Below, one piece after another: positions 41,612 to 52,920 of a stretch of 64,000 nucleotides of DNA. The first letter of the stretch is position 1. Each line of letters begins with the position of its first letter. The DNA is from Cardiocondyla obscurior (lineage: Eukaryota; Arthropoda; Insecta; Hymenoptera; Formicidae), in assembly GCF_019399895.1 (NCBI RefSeq), contig NC_091870.1, positions 4,936,001 through 5,000,000 of the forward strand. Direction: 5' to 3'. The translations under genes were made by a program, and so were the position numbers. The notes below the pieces were generated by a model. That model had not been told where the DNA came from. It saw nothing but the letters and a program-made list of their open reading frames with translations, and did not search any database.

Positions 41612-42851
41612 ATCAGCATAAGCAACAAGTGGTCAGCGGCGGGCGGCAAACAGATCGAAAAAGCAAAGTATCGGCTAGGCATTACTCGGCTAAGCGAAAC
41701 GGCAACGGTGGACAGCAGCGAATTCGTTGAGCAGACAACGCCGCACGCCGCGGATTAATAATCCTCGTTTTTGCGGCATTTTACACGCGTACTAGGTCTA
41801 GGATTTTGACTAATAACAGGGAAATTATAGCAAGCTTTGCGAATTAACAAATTATTTTTATTCTCGGTTTCATATAATGCATCGCCGAATTTGAGTATTG
41901 CAATTTTACATCGTGAAAATGTTTAAACTGTTTAAATAATTTTTTGCAAAAAAGTCATTCATCGGATTCGGTCGTCGGACGATGCTGTAACGTTGTTAAA
42001 AAAAAAAATTATAAAAATCGGACACGCGATCTCGGAGATATCCATTTGTTAACTAGCAAAAATGTTAATATTGAAAAAAAGACTATACTATGTCACTCGC
42101 AACATCGTCCGGCGATCGAATCCGATGAGTGACTTTTTTGTAAAAAATTGTTTAAACAATTGAAATGACTTCTTTTCAGTTTTTAAACAAAATATCTGAA
42201 ACCCCGAATCGATAGCAACAACCGTTACCTAATAACGAGCGTTTACGTAGAAGATATCAATTTGTTAACTAAGAAAAGAAAATAGCAGTTTAATATTTTC
42301 CTTTGGCAAATATTTAGCGATAAATAAGCAACAAAGCGTTATCTCGATTAAATTCCTTTGCGACCAACTTCATCTTCTTTTACTTGAACATTATTAAAAA
42401 AATGTATAATAATAAAAGCAGAGAGTAACAAACTTTTTCTTTGCCAATTACTTTTTAACAACAAATTAGCTACGAATTTATAAAAATTAACTCTGCTTAT
42501 TTCGTACTGCTAACTTATAAGATAAAAATGATTTAGTTTAAAAAAAGAAGGATTCTTTATGAATAACAATTTATTTATTTTCAATTTTTATTTTACATGG
42601 TAATGATGGTAACATGGTAAGTTTTATAGTACATGGTAAATAAGAGCAGCCGTTCGCATTCGAGCGGTTACCATCATGCTTGCGCGATACCGAAACTACC
42701 GAGTTACCGACGACGCCGTGAAAGAGTAGGACAGATAGTGTATAGCTCTGGCCTTTTCCTCTATCCGACGGCAGTCGAAGCGCTGGCGTCACACGGACGA
42801 GCCTCTGCATCTGTACGCGTGACCGGCCGCGATCGAAAGTTCAGCTCTCTG
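41612..42851 (-). repeat. 1.24-kb long inverted repeat, right arm
   Basis: Reverse complement of 32483-33719 with very few differences. Just outside it are short tandem GTCGTAGGCTCGTAGGCC-like repeats (about 42852-42890) that have a weaker GTAGTCGTAG counterpart outside the left arm. Confidence 0.9.
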
Positions 42852-43910
42852 AGTCGTAGGCTCGTAGGCCGACGTAGGCTACGACTCGTAGCTGCCTCGG
42901 TGCAAAGAAGACGGAACATATATATATCTATCCTCTTCTCCAAGCCGAACGAAGCGCGCTCACCGACAGGACGTCGGCGTGTGTGCGTGGTTCCCCACTT
43001 CAGCAACATCTATGTTGCTCGGAGCTAAAATTCCCATCACTGTACACCGTTCTTCTTCCATTAAAAATATTAGTTTTAAAATATTTAAGTGTACGATATA
43101 TGCTGGTCACTTTAATATGCCGATTACTGTAGGTATAAATTAAACTATATAGAATAGTAGTAAATGTAAAGGTACGAGAGAATATGCGTAAATGGAAATT
43201 AGTAGGTATTAACCAAGTCCCTTTCTTGGCAAAAATGATTAAATTATTATTACATAGTACATAAAAGTATTTCGAAAAACAAAAAACACACCTTCAAAGC
43301 AAGATATAGATGACTGCTACAATCAACGAAGTACCACAAATTTTGCAAAATATTTCAGCGCTTATATAGCGATGATGTTGCATTTTGAATGCGAGTACAT
43401 CTGACATCTGTTAGCGGCGCCGTAAACTACGGCTGAAAAATTAATTTCGTCAGATCGGGCCCAGGCCTGATGATATCGAAAGAGCTTGCTACGGCTTGCA
43501 AAAAAGTTCCTTGGGTCGTCTCCCTGAACTAATTTGTTTAATTATTACGATTTTCTTATATTTATAAAATCTCGTAAACGCTAAAATCACGTTACTTGCC
43601 ATAAAATCTCGGGGAATCGTTCGGACAACTTGAGACTCCGTAATCTGATGTAACTTAGCATTCTTTTCAAGATTTCACTTAGTAATTGCAAAAGTCAGTG
43701 TCGGTTCAAATTTTCGTTTTCAGACTTTGAATATAAAATGTACCTCGTACTTACTTTACATATGTTGCTATAAAAATTTTAAAAATCCTTCGGGTAACTT
43801 CAAACTCGGTAATATGATGTATCGTTACACCCTCTCAAAGAATTTAATCAGTAATTGCCGCATAATATCTTAAGTTAAAATTTAATTTTGGGACTTTGAG
43901 AATATTATAT

Positions 43911-44090
43911 GACAAGCATATGTGAATGCATACTTTTCTTCCCAACGAACATCCTGAAACAATAAAAATCTTATATTAATATAACAAATCTGTCAATTGT
44001 TATTAACAAATGCTAATTAAAAAAATTCCTACACGCATAATCTCCGAACAAATCTGAAGCTATATAATGAATTATTAACTAAAAAAAACG
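43911..44090 (+). repeat. Direct repeat, left copy
   Basis: GACAAGCATATGTGAATGCAT, ATATTAATATAACAAATCTG and CATAATCTCCGAACAAATCT recur in the same order at 44932-45103, about 1.02 kb away. Confidence 0.8.
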
Positions 44091-44931
44091 TTTGCGCACG
44101 CATATCATACACCTAAAGTTTGAATAAACTTAGTGTCCATAATCACTTTATATTCGCTTGTCATTTTAAGTCTTATAGTCACTTGACGCACATATGTTCA
44201 CAATAGTTTTAAGTTTACAACAATGTTATTTTAATTATTACTTATTTTTGATGCACTAACACTATCTTGAGATGATGGAAGAAATCCCCTTGACATCCTT
44301 AATCCAGTATATTATCCTGTGAACAGAACAATAAATTTTACAATTTGTTATAAACAATTAATTTTTTCATTAACAAATTCAAACTTTGGTGACGTACGTT
44401 TTGAAGCTCCTTAGCAAACATATAAGACCCTCAAGTATCATTCCTTCATCTCATATAACTAAAGAGTTATGAATTTTTAAAGTTATAAATTTATACACTT
44501 TTGATACTTTCCTCGCATATAATTTTTAATAACTTCCAGACTAATAATGCTAGAACAATGAGATTTTAACCATGTAAAATCAAAGATCTCGATGAATTAA
44601 TAATAAATCCAGTATCTCTCTTCTTCATCTTTATTAGTTTAAACGTTAACCTTTTTATTTTACCCACACACACATACGTTAAAATACATATGTATATAAA
44701 AAACTTTAATATTTTAAAATTCTATTCCGTGCATTTTTCTACATTCGCCAAATTATTTAAAATAATATATTATACTTTTTTGTACTCCCTATAGTTTCCA
44801 AGTTACAGAGATTTTATATGACTTAGCTAATTTAAAGAGCCAAAAACGATTTTAATTTAAACCCATAAGACACGAAATCAAGGAAACTACTTACATCTTT
44901 TTAACCCACATCCCGATTATTCCCAACGACA

Positions 44932-45103
44932 AGCATATATGAATGCATAATCCTTTTTCCAACAAACATCCTGAAACATTAAAAACCCTATATTAATATA
45001 ACAAATCTGTCAATTGTTATTAACAAATGTTAATTAACAAATTCCTACACACATAATCTCCGAACAAATCTGAAGCTCCATAATAAATTATTGACTCATG
45101 CAA
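44932..45103 (+). repeat. Direct repeat, right copy
   Basis: Second copy of 43911-44090. It suggests an old tandem duplication with a period of about 1 kb. Confidence 0.8.
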
Positions 45104-46930
45104 AATATTTTTTCTTGTTTATTATTAATTTAGTCGCTATAAATTTTTAAAGTTTCTATTCTCACAAATATACTATTACATGCATTTCAACATTAAGTTA
45201 ATAACTAAAGAACTAATAATTCTAGCATACTAATTTGCAATTCTACAGTAAGGACAGAAGCTTTAATAACAATTAACGCACAATTTACAGAAATATCGTT
45301 GTTATTAATACTCAATAAATACAAATTCGTTCTATAATGCGCATACAAAAATCGCATAAAAGAATATCAATTATAAAATCAAAACCATAATGTAAAGAGA
45401 AAATACTTTTTACAGAATTCAGTAGACAAGATTCCAATCAATTAACTATTCAAATATCTATTTTCTATCTCAATGATAAATAATTTTAGACATTTAAAGA
45501 AGTATCGTCTCTATTAAAGTGAAACGCATCAGATTATTCAATCCTTCTAATTGATCTAATTATAAAACTAGCCGTGACCTAAAGGTGCCCCTGCATTCCT
45601 CACATTTTCACACCATCGACAACTCATTTTTAATTCTCAGAAAACCTTCACATTTTTTTTGTCAAATTCACTATTAATTCGCCCAATATTTAAACGACAC
45701 TTATAACGAATAATTACAAGCTCCAGACTGAAATACTTCATAACTTAGACGTGCTATTTTATTAATATAAAATAATATCCCTTTATTACAAACTTGTAAA
45801 GCACATCTAACTATAATTTAATAATTTAATTATTAATTTAATTTAAAGTCAAGACAAAAATTATTTTTAATATTGTTAGATTTGCGCGTAGCACGAATCT
45901 TTTCCCGCGTTGGCATCAAGATGCCCATGTATGTGTGTGTGTGGCAGAGTGATAGCGAAGCGTTGCCGGTTCCTCGCGCGTTTTTCATTTGTTTTTCGGT
46001 GCGAGACCTCACCGGTAGCAACAAAGTTCAGTATCGCCCAGCGAGACTCAGAGACAAGAGCTCAATATATTCGTTTATTTGCCTTATTCCCGCGTTTTCT
46101 TTATTCCTACCGAACCTATTATAACAAATATCTATAAAATAATATCATTGATCCTTTAAATCTTTTAAATCATTCAAAACGTTAAATTCAAGAATATTCA
46201 ATTATTAAAATATAAATCTTTTAGTCTAGAACTACACTCGTGTGAATCATAGATCTGATTCACCCTCTAATGATTCATTTAGACAACCAATAGAAAACTT
46301 TCTAACCATATATGGATGTTACGTCTCCGATTCCGCGTCTCTTTTTTTCGACATATATTAGAAAATTTAGTTAAGGGGGAGGTAGACCGTAGTCTATTGT
46401 AATACAAAAGAAAATTTCAAAACCTTTCAGAAAGACAATTCATAAAACTCTAACATATTCCGGGACAAGTTGTTGCGTGAAAACATAAAAAACATGCAAC
46501 AAATTGTAAACGGGCGCCAACAAAACCAGACAAAAGGAATTTGTCTAGACATAACACAAAAAATCAAAACCTAAGGGGCTCATAAATATTTTAACCTTGA
46601 TATCCTGTCTATCACAGAAAAGGAAAAAATAACTTTTTCTTAAAATTGTAATTGCGCATAGATCCTGAGCTTTAGAAAAACCAAGGGCGCGAGAGGCCCG
46701 TGATTACCGGAGTATGTGGTGCAGACAAAAGCAATAAAATCAGGTAACAATGCGTCGTACGAATGGTAGAAGTTTCCCCACCATCTTTTTTTAAAAATGA
46801 TAATAAAATTCTGGAAGGCTTGGAAGGGATAACTCCTTAAAGCGGGGGTATTTTGTAGACATCTTATTCCTAAAAACCAATGGATCTCGGGAACTTCTCA
46901 CCAAAATCTAGAAACTAAGGGCGAAAACTT

Positions 46931-47920
46931 TGTTGCACCGCAGGGGTGCCGTGGGGTCCGTTCTCCGGAAATTGTAGACGTGTTACCGAAGAATAAAATT
47001 GTATCTCGTAAAGTTGCTGTATTTCTTTATTTTTCCTTGTTTTGTTTTACAGCCTTCGACGCCACGCGTATATTCTAACTTGACTCTTAATTGCAACTGC
47101 CCGTCCGGGCCGCGGCTGCCCTATACAGGGTGATTCAGAACAAGTATATAGTCTCTGAAGGGACGTGTTCTTGAATCAAATCTGAAACGATTTTTCCTCT
47201 ATGAAAATTTTATTTGAGGTCTAGTTTTCGAGTAAATTAATAAAATATTTAGCTACTTACTGGACGGATACAAGTGGTAGCCAGAGACGTACACGACTTA
47301 TCGTCAGAAAGTGAAGGGCCCCACGGTGACATTGCGCGCGCGCGCAAATTGTTTCTAGCGTGTGTTGTTCGTCTAACAATCGATGGTTTAATGTATAAGG
47401 AAAATTAATATTACCGGTAGTAATTAATTAATAGTATTATTTATTTTATTCGCGAGTGTCAGATGAATTATCAATTTTATGTTAAAAGTGTTATGCGCGA
47501 GTGCTTGTCACCGTGGGGCCCTTCACTTTCTGACGATAAGTCATGTACGTCCCTGGCTACCACTTGTATCCGTCCGGTAAGTAGCTAAATATTTTATTAA
47601 TTTACTCGAAAACTAGACCTCAAATAAAATTTTCATAGAGGAAAAATCGTTTCAGATTTGATTCAAGAACACGTCTCTTCAGGGACTATATACTTGTTTT
47701 GAATCACCCTATATATCTCCTGCTGTTGCTATGTCAAAATTCATAGCAATCAGCAGAATCGCGGGTGGCAACCGCGACTGTCCTCGAACGTCGCGTCCCG
47801 GCCGGAAATGCCGGGTTACCTTGATCGGCGGTATTCTGCCGATCAAGCTAAACGGTCGCGCGCGTGCGACATTCCAGCGTTATTCCCGAGCTTCTGTTGC
47901 CAAGGGCTCGGGATATAACA
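46931..47920 (+). mobile_element. Nested solo LTR (ACTT duplication)
   Basis: TGTTGCACCGCAG ... GATATAACA is flanked by ACTT at 46927-46930 and 47921-47924. The site is uninterrupted in copy II, where GCGAAAACTT joins AAAATAGAG directly. It contains a further palindromic MITE (47124-47712), so the LTR itself is about 400 bp. A related start occurs at 31033. Confidence 0.9.
47124..47712. mobile_element. TIR element with ACAGGGTGATTCA ends
   Basis: Inverted arms of about 220 bp start TACAGGGTGATTCAGAACAA and end with the near complement TTGTTTTGAATCACCCTATA. The internal region is about 150 bp and contains a GC dinucleotide run near 47335. Inserted in the nested solo LTR; non-coding. Confidence 0.88.
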
Positions 47921-48069
47921 ACTTAGAAGTTTAAAAAAATAGAGAAGGGATGGGGTGCGAATGCCCAATAATTGTAAGATAGGAAAAGTGGAGGAACAAG
48001 CTCAGTAAATGAAAGATTTGAATTTGAGAAAAGTAAAAATTCGGGAATAGTCTTCCCCTTTTCTAAGCT

Positions 48070-48076
48070 TATAAAA
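48070..48076 (+). promoter_or_regulatory. LTR TATA box, copy I
   Basis: TATAAAA in TAAGCTTATAAAATTTTGTG, followed by a hairpin (GTGCT ... AGCAC) and a conserved CACGCTCTCTTGCATC where transcription would start. The same arrangement is conserved in copy II at 59156-59162 (minus). It drives the leader exon that ends at 48199. Confidence 0.7.
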
Positions 48077-48198
48077 TTTTGTGCTTTGGCGGAGCACGCT
48101 CTCTTGCATCCCAGTTACAGCCGCATAAGTTTCTGTAAACTATCGTGAGTGCCACTCAGTGCAAGATCACAGAAGAAGCATCGAGAAGAGCTCCTAAA

Positions 48199-49474
48199 AG
48201 TAAGTCTCAACGATTCATTATGTATTGTCGCGAAAATTGATTCCACTAAATGTATTGTTTAAATCAAATGTTCTTTCATTTCAATTAAAGAGAAAAAGGA
48301 AAGTCCGAGTCGGAGTTCCAAAGTTTTAATTCTGTCCGTTTGTTTCTGTGGTCTATCGAATGTGTGAGAACGCCTGCTTCCGATTATCTGCTAGGATACG
48401 CTGTCGAATAACCAGCAATTTACGGTGGTTCACGCCGCGAAATATTGCTGGAAGTTTAGCGACTATCCACGGCTAAGGAATCGGCAAGCGATTCTCGCCA
48501 GAGATGAACTACGGAGATTCATTCATGGACGAGTTAAAGGCTTTGGAAATCGTCGGTGACGAGTCTCCTTCGACTCTTTCTGTGTTAATCTCGTACAATT
48601 CTATTCAAATAAAATTACAATTGAATTAGAAATTTTAGTGGAATCCAATAAGAAAACTATAAAGAAGAGTCGGGCGCGAAGAAATAAACAGATCCGGAAT
48701 CTGAGGGAGTTGGTTCGCCGGTTTTTCATACAATATTTGCTCGCGGTGGCGCCAAGCGAGGAGGTGTTTGTGTCTCCTGCGCGCAACGAAGAGCGACCGT
48801 GGTCTCCACGTCCGGGCGCTCCGCCACCGTCGCCTATCCATGGAGACCCGGAATCGTTATTCGGATACGTCCCGCCCGAGAAAATTCCTAACGACCAGCT
48901 CGAAACATCGGCCGACATTCTAAATCTTTCAAATCAATCCACGGAGCCGGGATCGGAACAGTTCCGCCCCACGACTCCATCTTATACTCCAGATTCATCC
49001 CTCATCTCCGAACCACGGTTTCCCGAAGGTGAGCCTTGCGCCTGTTCCTCTTCTCTCTCACCGCCTCCTTTTCCGTTCGAACCCGAGGAAGCCGACTCTC
49101 TGGGCGAAGATGAATCCATCTCTCTCCCAGAAGTAAACTTTCCCGATCAACCTCCATCTCCCGTCCCGAGTATTGAGGTTCTCGAGGAGCATCCGGAACC
49201 AAGAGAGGTTAGAGACCCTCTCCTGGAGTTCCTACGCAGGGTCTCTACTCCGTGGACAGATCCTGTTCGGGAAAGGTCCTACTCCATCGGCCCTGACCAT
49301 TTTGAACCAGAAAAGATCAGGAGACAGGCAGCTCGTTCTGCTCCTGATTCTCACTTTTTTATATATTACCCCGGGGTGAAATTTCCTTTCCTGGCCCCGA
49401 TGCGGCTGATCGATCTTGTCTTCCCGAGGACTACAGCGAGGGTGATAGAGATCGAGGAGATCACGCTGGATTAA
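48199..49474 (+). CDS. LTR-encoded proline-rich protein, copy I (spliced)
   Basis: 278 residues from join(48199, 48639-49474). The leader exon ends CTCCTAAAA before donor GTAAGT (48200), and exon 2 begins TGGAATCC after TTTTAG, so the AUG is A+TG across the junction; no other AUG is present in the putative leader exon. Residues 5-30 are strongly basic (KKSRARRNKQIRNLRELVRR), possibly a nuclear-localisation or RNA-binding motif. Then comes a Pro/Ser/Glu-rich middle (ERPWSPRPG, PPPSP, FPDQPPSPVPS), and a conserved C terminus (FFIYYPGVKFPFLAPMRLID). No known domain is recognised. About 80% identical by eye to copy II. The protein sits wholly within an LTR, as superantigen genes do in MMTV, but I claim no functional similarity. 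Confidence 0.75.
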
Positions 49475-49500
49475 TCCTCTGTCTTATCTGGTTTAAAGGC

Positions 49501-49535
49501 ATTCATACATATACACATACACACACACACATTTC
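49501..49535. repeat. (CA)n microsatellite in LTR copy I
   Basis: A short ACATACACACACACAC tract downstream of the LTR ORF. The equivalent place in copy II (57735-57761) also has a GT/CA run. Confidence 0.85.
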
Positions 49536-50031
49536 TGTAAATACACTCGGTTCTTTTTGCAATGTTAAATTTACACTTACTTATCAGATTAAAACCATTT
49601 TCTTACTTCTTAATTTTTTCTGTCAGAACGTTAATTTTATTTTTATATTTTAAACAAAACGACTAATATCAAAATTGTTAATTATATCTGCCAAAACGCT
49701 AAATCTTGGTTTTATAATTTTAATCATAATAATTAGTATTAAATTTGTTAATTTTTGTTTTAAAATCCTGAGTTAATCATTGTCCTTTATAAGCGTGTGG
49801 CCCTAGGCCCCTGAGTTAAAACCGTTTAGACCCCGCGCCGCGACCACCATCGTTTTCGCCCGAAATATTGCGCGGTCCCGACCAGAAAATAAAATCACGC
49901 GGGCCGACCAGCCGCCCGCAGCGCGTAGCGCGGATCACCGTAACGCGTAACATGGGCCGCCCAACCGCCCACACCGCGCACCGCCACCGACCGCTCGGGA
50001 GTGGGAGGTCTCCCACTCTCGGGCCCACGGG

Positions 50032-50039
50032 TATATAAG
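50032..50039 (+). promoter_or_regulatory. TATA box of nested 1.34-kb LTR
   Basis: TATATAAG in GGGTATATAAGCTGCC, just upstream of the tandem-repeat leader. Confidence 0.6.
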
Positions 50040-50098
50040 CTGCCTCGTACGCAGACGAGGCACCTTTTCCTCGCTGGAGAGCACTCCAGCATCCGACC

Positions 50099-50370
50099 CT
50101 CCAGGTCTTGGGCGCTCCCAAGCCTTCCTCGACCGGGCTCACCCGGCCTTCGATACCGCTACCTCCAGGACTCGGGCGCTCCCGAGCCTGTCCTCGACCG
50201 GGCTCACCCGGCCTTCGATACCGCTACCTCCAGGACTCGGGCGCTCCCGAGCCTGTCCTCGACCGGGCTCACCCGGCCTTCAATACCGCTACCTCCAGGA
50301 CTCGGGCGCTCCCGAGCCTGTCCTCGACCGGGCTCACCCGGCCTTCGACACCGCTATCCTCCCCCCAGGA
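50099..50370 (+). repeat. 65-bp tandem repeat with two hairpins per unit
   Basis: About four units spaced 65 bp apart. Each contains CTCGGG-CGCT-CCCGAG and CCGGG-CTCA-CCCGG hairpins, so an RNA would fold into a regular series of eight or more stem-loops just after the promoter. A second block of about 68-bp units (CTCGCGACCGCGAAACCTGT) follows at about 50462-50680. Confidence 0.92.
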
Positions 50371-51436
50371 CTCGGGCGTTCTTGAGCCTTCCTTCGTCCG
50401 GACGCTCGCGGATCTCCCTCGCCACAGTCCGAACGGTCCTCCCTGGACTTTGCGCCGCGAACTCACGCGCCGCGGTAATTGTACGACCGCCACGGCCCGA
50501 ATGGCCTACCATGTAACCGGCGTCGCCGACTCGCGACCGCGAAACCTGTCCGATCGTCATGGCCTGAATGGCCTATTTTGTGTATTCGTACCGCCGACTC
50601 GCGACCGCGAAACCTGTCCGACCGTCACGGCCTGAACGGCCTATCTTGTACATCGTACCGTCAACTCGCGACCGCGTATTCCCGTCCGAACGACACGACT
50701 CGGAGAACTTCTTACACACCACGTCGCCGACCCGCGAGCACGCCGCTCCGCTCAGACGATACAACTCGGAGGGCTTGCACCACACGCTGCGCCGCCGCCT
50801 CACGACCGCGTGACCCCCGAACACGAGGCCCACCTTGGATCACGCGAAGACGGCTCGCGGCCGTATACCGCCACCCACAGAGCGTAGCACCAATCGATCC
50901 GTCAGTTCGAGGCTGGTCGTGTACCGTTCCACCGAGCGACTAAAGTATTTTTGTGTTGGTTCTGCGTAACGTTAGAATTATCTTTTTCTTTGTATTAAAG
51001 CTTTATTGTATGTTACCATTTATTCTTTAAGTCTATAATAAAGTATCGTTTATGTCTTTTCACGTTTTAATCACGTCTCACTACTTACTCGTACCCCGGT
51101 TCCCGGCGAGCTTTCCCTCGATAAAATTACCGTGTTACAAGCGAATAATCACGCCTAGTTCTATCTCAGAGAATAAGGATTCACCTCCTCTCTCTAAAAA
51201 AGAACCAACTACGCGCTCAATCTGAATCTGAAATTCTTGAATACTTAATCTGCGCGTAAAATAGCGTGGATTCGAATATCAAATCCTACGCAAAATTCGG
51301 TGGTGCGTCAATTCCCTACCTTACCCACGAATGCCTTTCCTGAAAATTTCCTTCAAATAATAATTTAATAAAATATAATCTTCTTGACGTAACATGGAAC
51401 AAGGACAAATTTCTTCTCTACTCTTTTCCATAAACG

Positions 51437-51444
51437 GTATAAAA
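51437..51444 (+). promoter_or_regulatory. TATA-like box upstream of gag-like ORF
   Basis: TATAAAAA in ACGGTATAAAAACCGAGCGC, about 45 bp beyond the LTR I insertion site. It is a plausible promoter for the ORF at 51988, but the leader is long. Confidence 0.4.
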
Positions 51445-51987
51445 ACCGAGCGCACAAAAGCACCCCGTCATCATTAATACAAAAGCTTTGTTCATTAATT
51501 CTTAGTCGCTAGTGGCCTTTTAGTCGAACAGTTATTCAATGTCACTTTTGTATACAACTTTTTGCTGTAATTGTTAATCTGGCTTAGTTAACAACGAAAA
51601 TTTATAACAAATAGAAATTGTTAATTGCGGTAAAAACAAAGTATTGCATCATATAAAGAACATTTTTCGGAACTGAATCACAAGAAAAAACTTATTAAAC
51701 GATTATACATTTATAATAGCAATTATGCCCCGTTGTCTCGTCCGGATAAGAACTATGTAGTCGTGCCCGCGCACGCCCTTTTCGCAACATTTTTTTAAAG
51801 CTGAAATTAAAAAACGCGCGCCAAGCCGTCACCAGCGCGCCCTTCACGCGCACTCCCAGCGCGCTTCCGCGTGCGCCACTAGCGCACCTACCAGTCATTG
51901 TGTCGTGTTCATCCTTTCGTGCAACACGTGTCGTAGTGATTCTTTTCAGTTTTCAGCAGTTTTTCAGCGTTCCTAAGCTTTGTCGTG

Positions 51988-52920
51988 ATGCCAAAGCATC
52001 ACAAAAAACGCCGGAATCGGTCGCCGGATCTTTCAGAGCCATCGAGGGAATCTGCGTGGGATTTCTCGTCGAGCGAGAGATCACGCTTTTGCGAGCGTTC
52101 TCGACGCGGTCACAGAACACGCCGTACCTCGTCTCCGAGAAGCGTGTCGGCTAGAGACAGCGAGAGGGCATGTACTCGCATTTTAGAACAGGTACAGCTT
52201 TTGTTAGCCGGTCTTCAGAACTGCGGCCATTTTGAGGTTAGGTCGCTCAAACCCCTCTCTCTTCGAGAGGCTGGTCAGTCACTGGATTCTTCGAGACAGG
52301 CCTTAGAGCATTGTACGGAGGAACAGACAATCGCTTTCGACCGGGGCAGCGAACCAGGTATGTCCACTTGTCGACCCACCTTTACTGTGGCAAAGAGTGA
52401 AAATAACCGACTGTGTCCTTCTGTTTCTGTCTCTGATCTTTTTGCAAATCTCCACGAGGTGCTTGAGGATTCCATCATAGCCTCCCCAGCGAGAGCTTCT
52501 CTGTCAGGTAACCCCTCTGATGTATCCCAGGATCTGACAGTTGCCCCATCCGAAGCGCAGGAGCTGGCCAGTAGATTGTTCCAGGGGGAGTCTTCAGGTG
52601 CCTCTCAGTTCAATTGGAACTCCTTCATGCTGGACGCTGTTCAGTCTAAATCTAAGAGAAAGTTAAAAGATGAGGCTCGTTCTGCCCTGCTGAGAAAATA
52701 TGAAGTGGGAGCGGATTTACCTACCTTAATACCGCCTAAGCTAAACAAGGAATTAGTTGCGGCCCTGAACCAGTCTGTTATAAAACGAGACGAATATCAG
52801 GTACAGGCCCAGGCCCAGGTGGAGGCCTCTTTAAAGGTTTTTGGATCCGTTATCTCCATTTTGATGAGCGAGGAGATTTTTAATAGGCTGGAAGAAGAGG
52901 CAAGATCCGCTCTAATCTAA
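51988..52920 (+). CDS. DIRS-like Gag (ORF1), orphan
   Basis: 310 residues from the ATG at 51988 (GTGATGCCAAAG). The N terminus is Arg/Ser-rich (HHKKRRNRSPDLSEPSR, SRRGHRTRRTSSPRS), the middle is low in structure, and the C-terminal third has the pattern of DIRS-type capsid proteins: LLRKYEVGADLPTLIPPKLN, then KELVAALNQSVIKRDEYQ and QAQVEASLKVFGSVISILM. The frame is intact. No reverse transcriptase or tyrosine recombinase follows; after the stop there is only T-rich repetitive DNA, so the element is truncated or this is a non-autonomous derivative. Other retroelement Gags remain possible. Confidence 0.5.
   Translation: MPKHHKKRRNRSPDLSEPSRESAWDFSSSERSRFCERSRRGHRTRRTSSPRSVSARDSERACTRILEQVQLLLAGLQNCGHFEVRSLKPLSLREAGQSLDSSRQALEHCTEEQTIAFDRGSEPGMSTCRPTFTVAKSENNRLCPSVSVSDLFANLHEVLEDSIIASPARASLSGNPSDVSQDLTVAPSEAQELASRLFQGESSGASQFNWNSFMLDAVQSKSKRKLKDEARSALLRKYEVGADLPTLIPPKLNKELVAALNQSVIKRDEYQVQAQAQVEASLKVFGSVISILMSEEIFNRLEEEARSALI

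Larger units (their letters stand above)
42852..46312. other. AT-rich intergenic, no supported gene
   Basis: Mostly A/T-rich with many stops. It contains a 170-180-bp direct repeat pair (43911-44090 and 44932-45103), and a moderately GC-rich patch at 45880-46080 that could be an LTR fragment. No coding gene. Confidence 0.5.
49796..51139 (+). mobile_element. Nested solo LTR, 1.34 kb (AGCG duplication)
   Basis: TGTGGCCCTAGG ... CGTGTTACA is flanked by AGCG at 49792-49795 and 51140-51143. It is markedly GC-rich. It contains a hairpin GAGTGGGAG/CTCCCACTC, TATATAAG at about 50032, two tandem-repeat blocks and AATAAAG near 51036. The 4-bp duplication fits Ty3/Gypsy. Long apparent ORFs in it are artefacts of the repeats. 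Confidence 0.9.
46317..51394 (+). mobile_element. Solo LTR of the long-LTR family, copy I, with nested insertions
   Basis: Termini TGTTACG...CGTAACA are flanked by the 4-bp duplication TGGA (46313-46316 and 51395-51398), so this is a solo LTR. It is 5078 bp long because two other solo LTRs with their own duplications are inserted (46931-47920 and 49796-51139); without them it is about 2.7 kb, matching copy II (57203-59912, minus). Homology between the copies covers both ends and the middle. It carries a TATA box, an intron and a 278-residue ORF. Confidence 0.9.

Noticed and set aside
50001..50943. Several overlapping ORFs of 150-175 codons on both strands
   Set aside because: They are translations of the GC-rich 65/68-bp tandem repeats in a solo LTR; open in several frames at once and without any domain.
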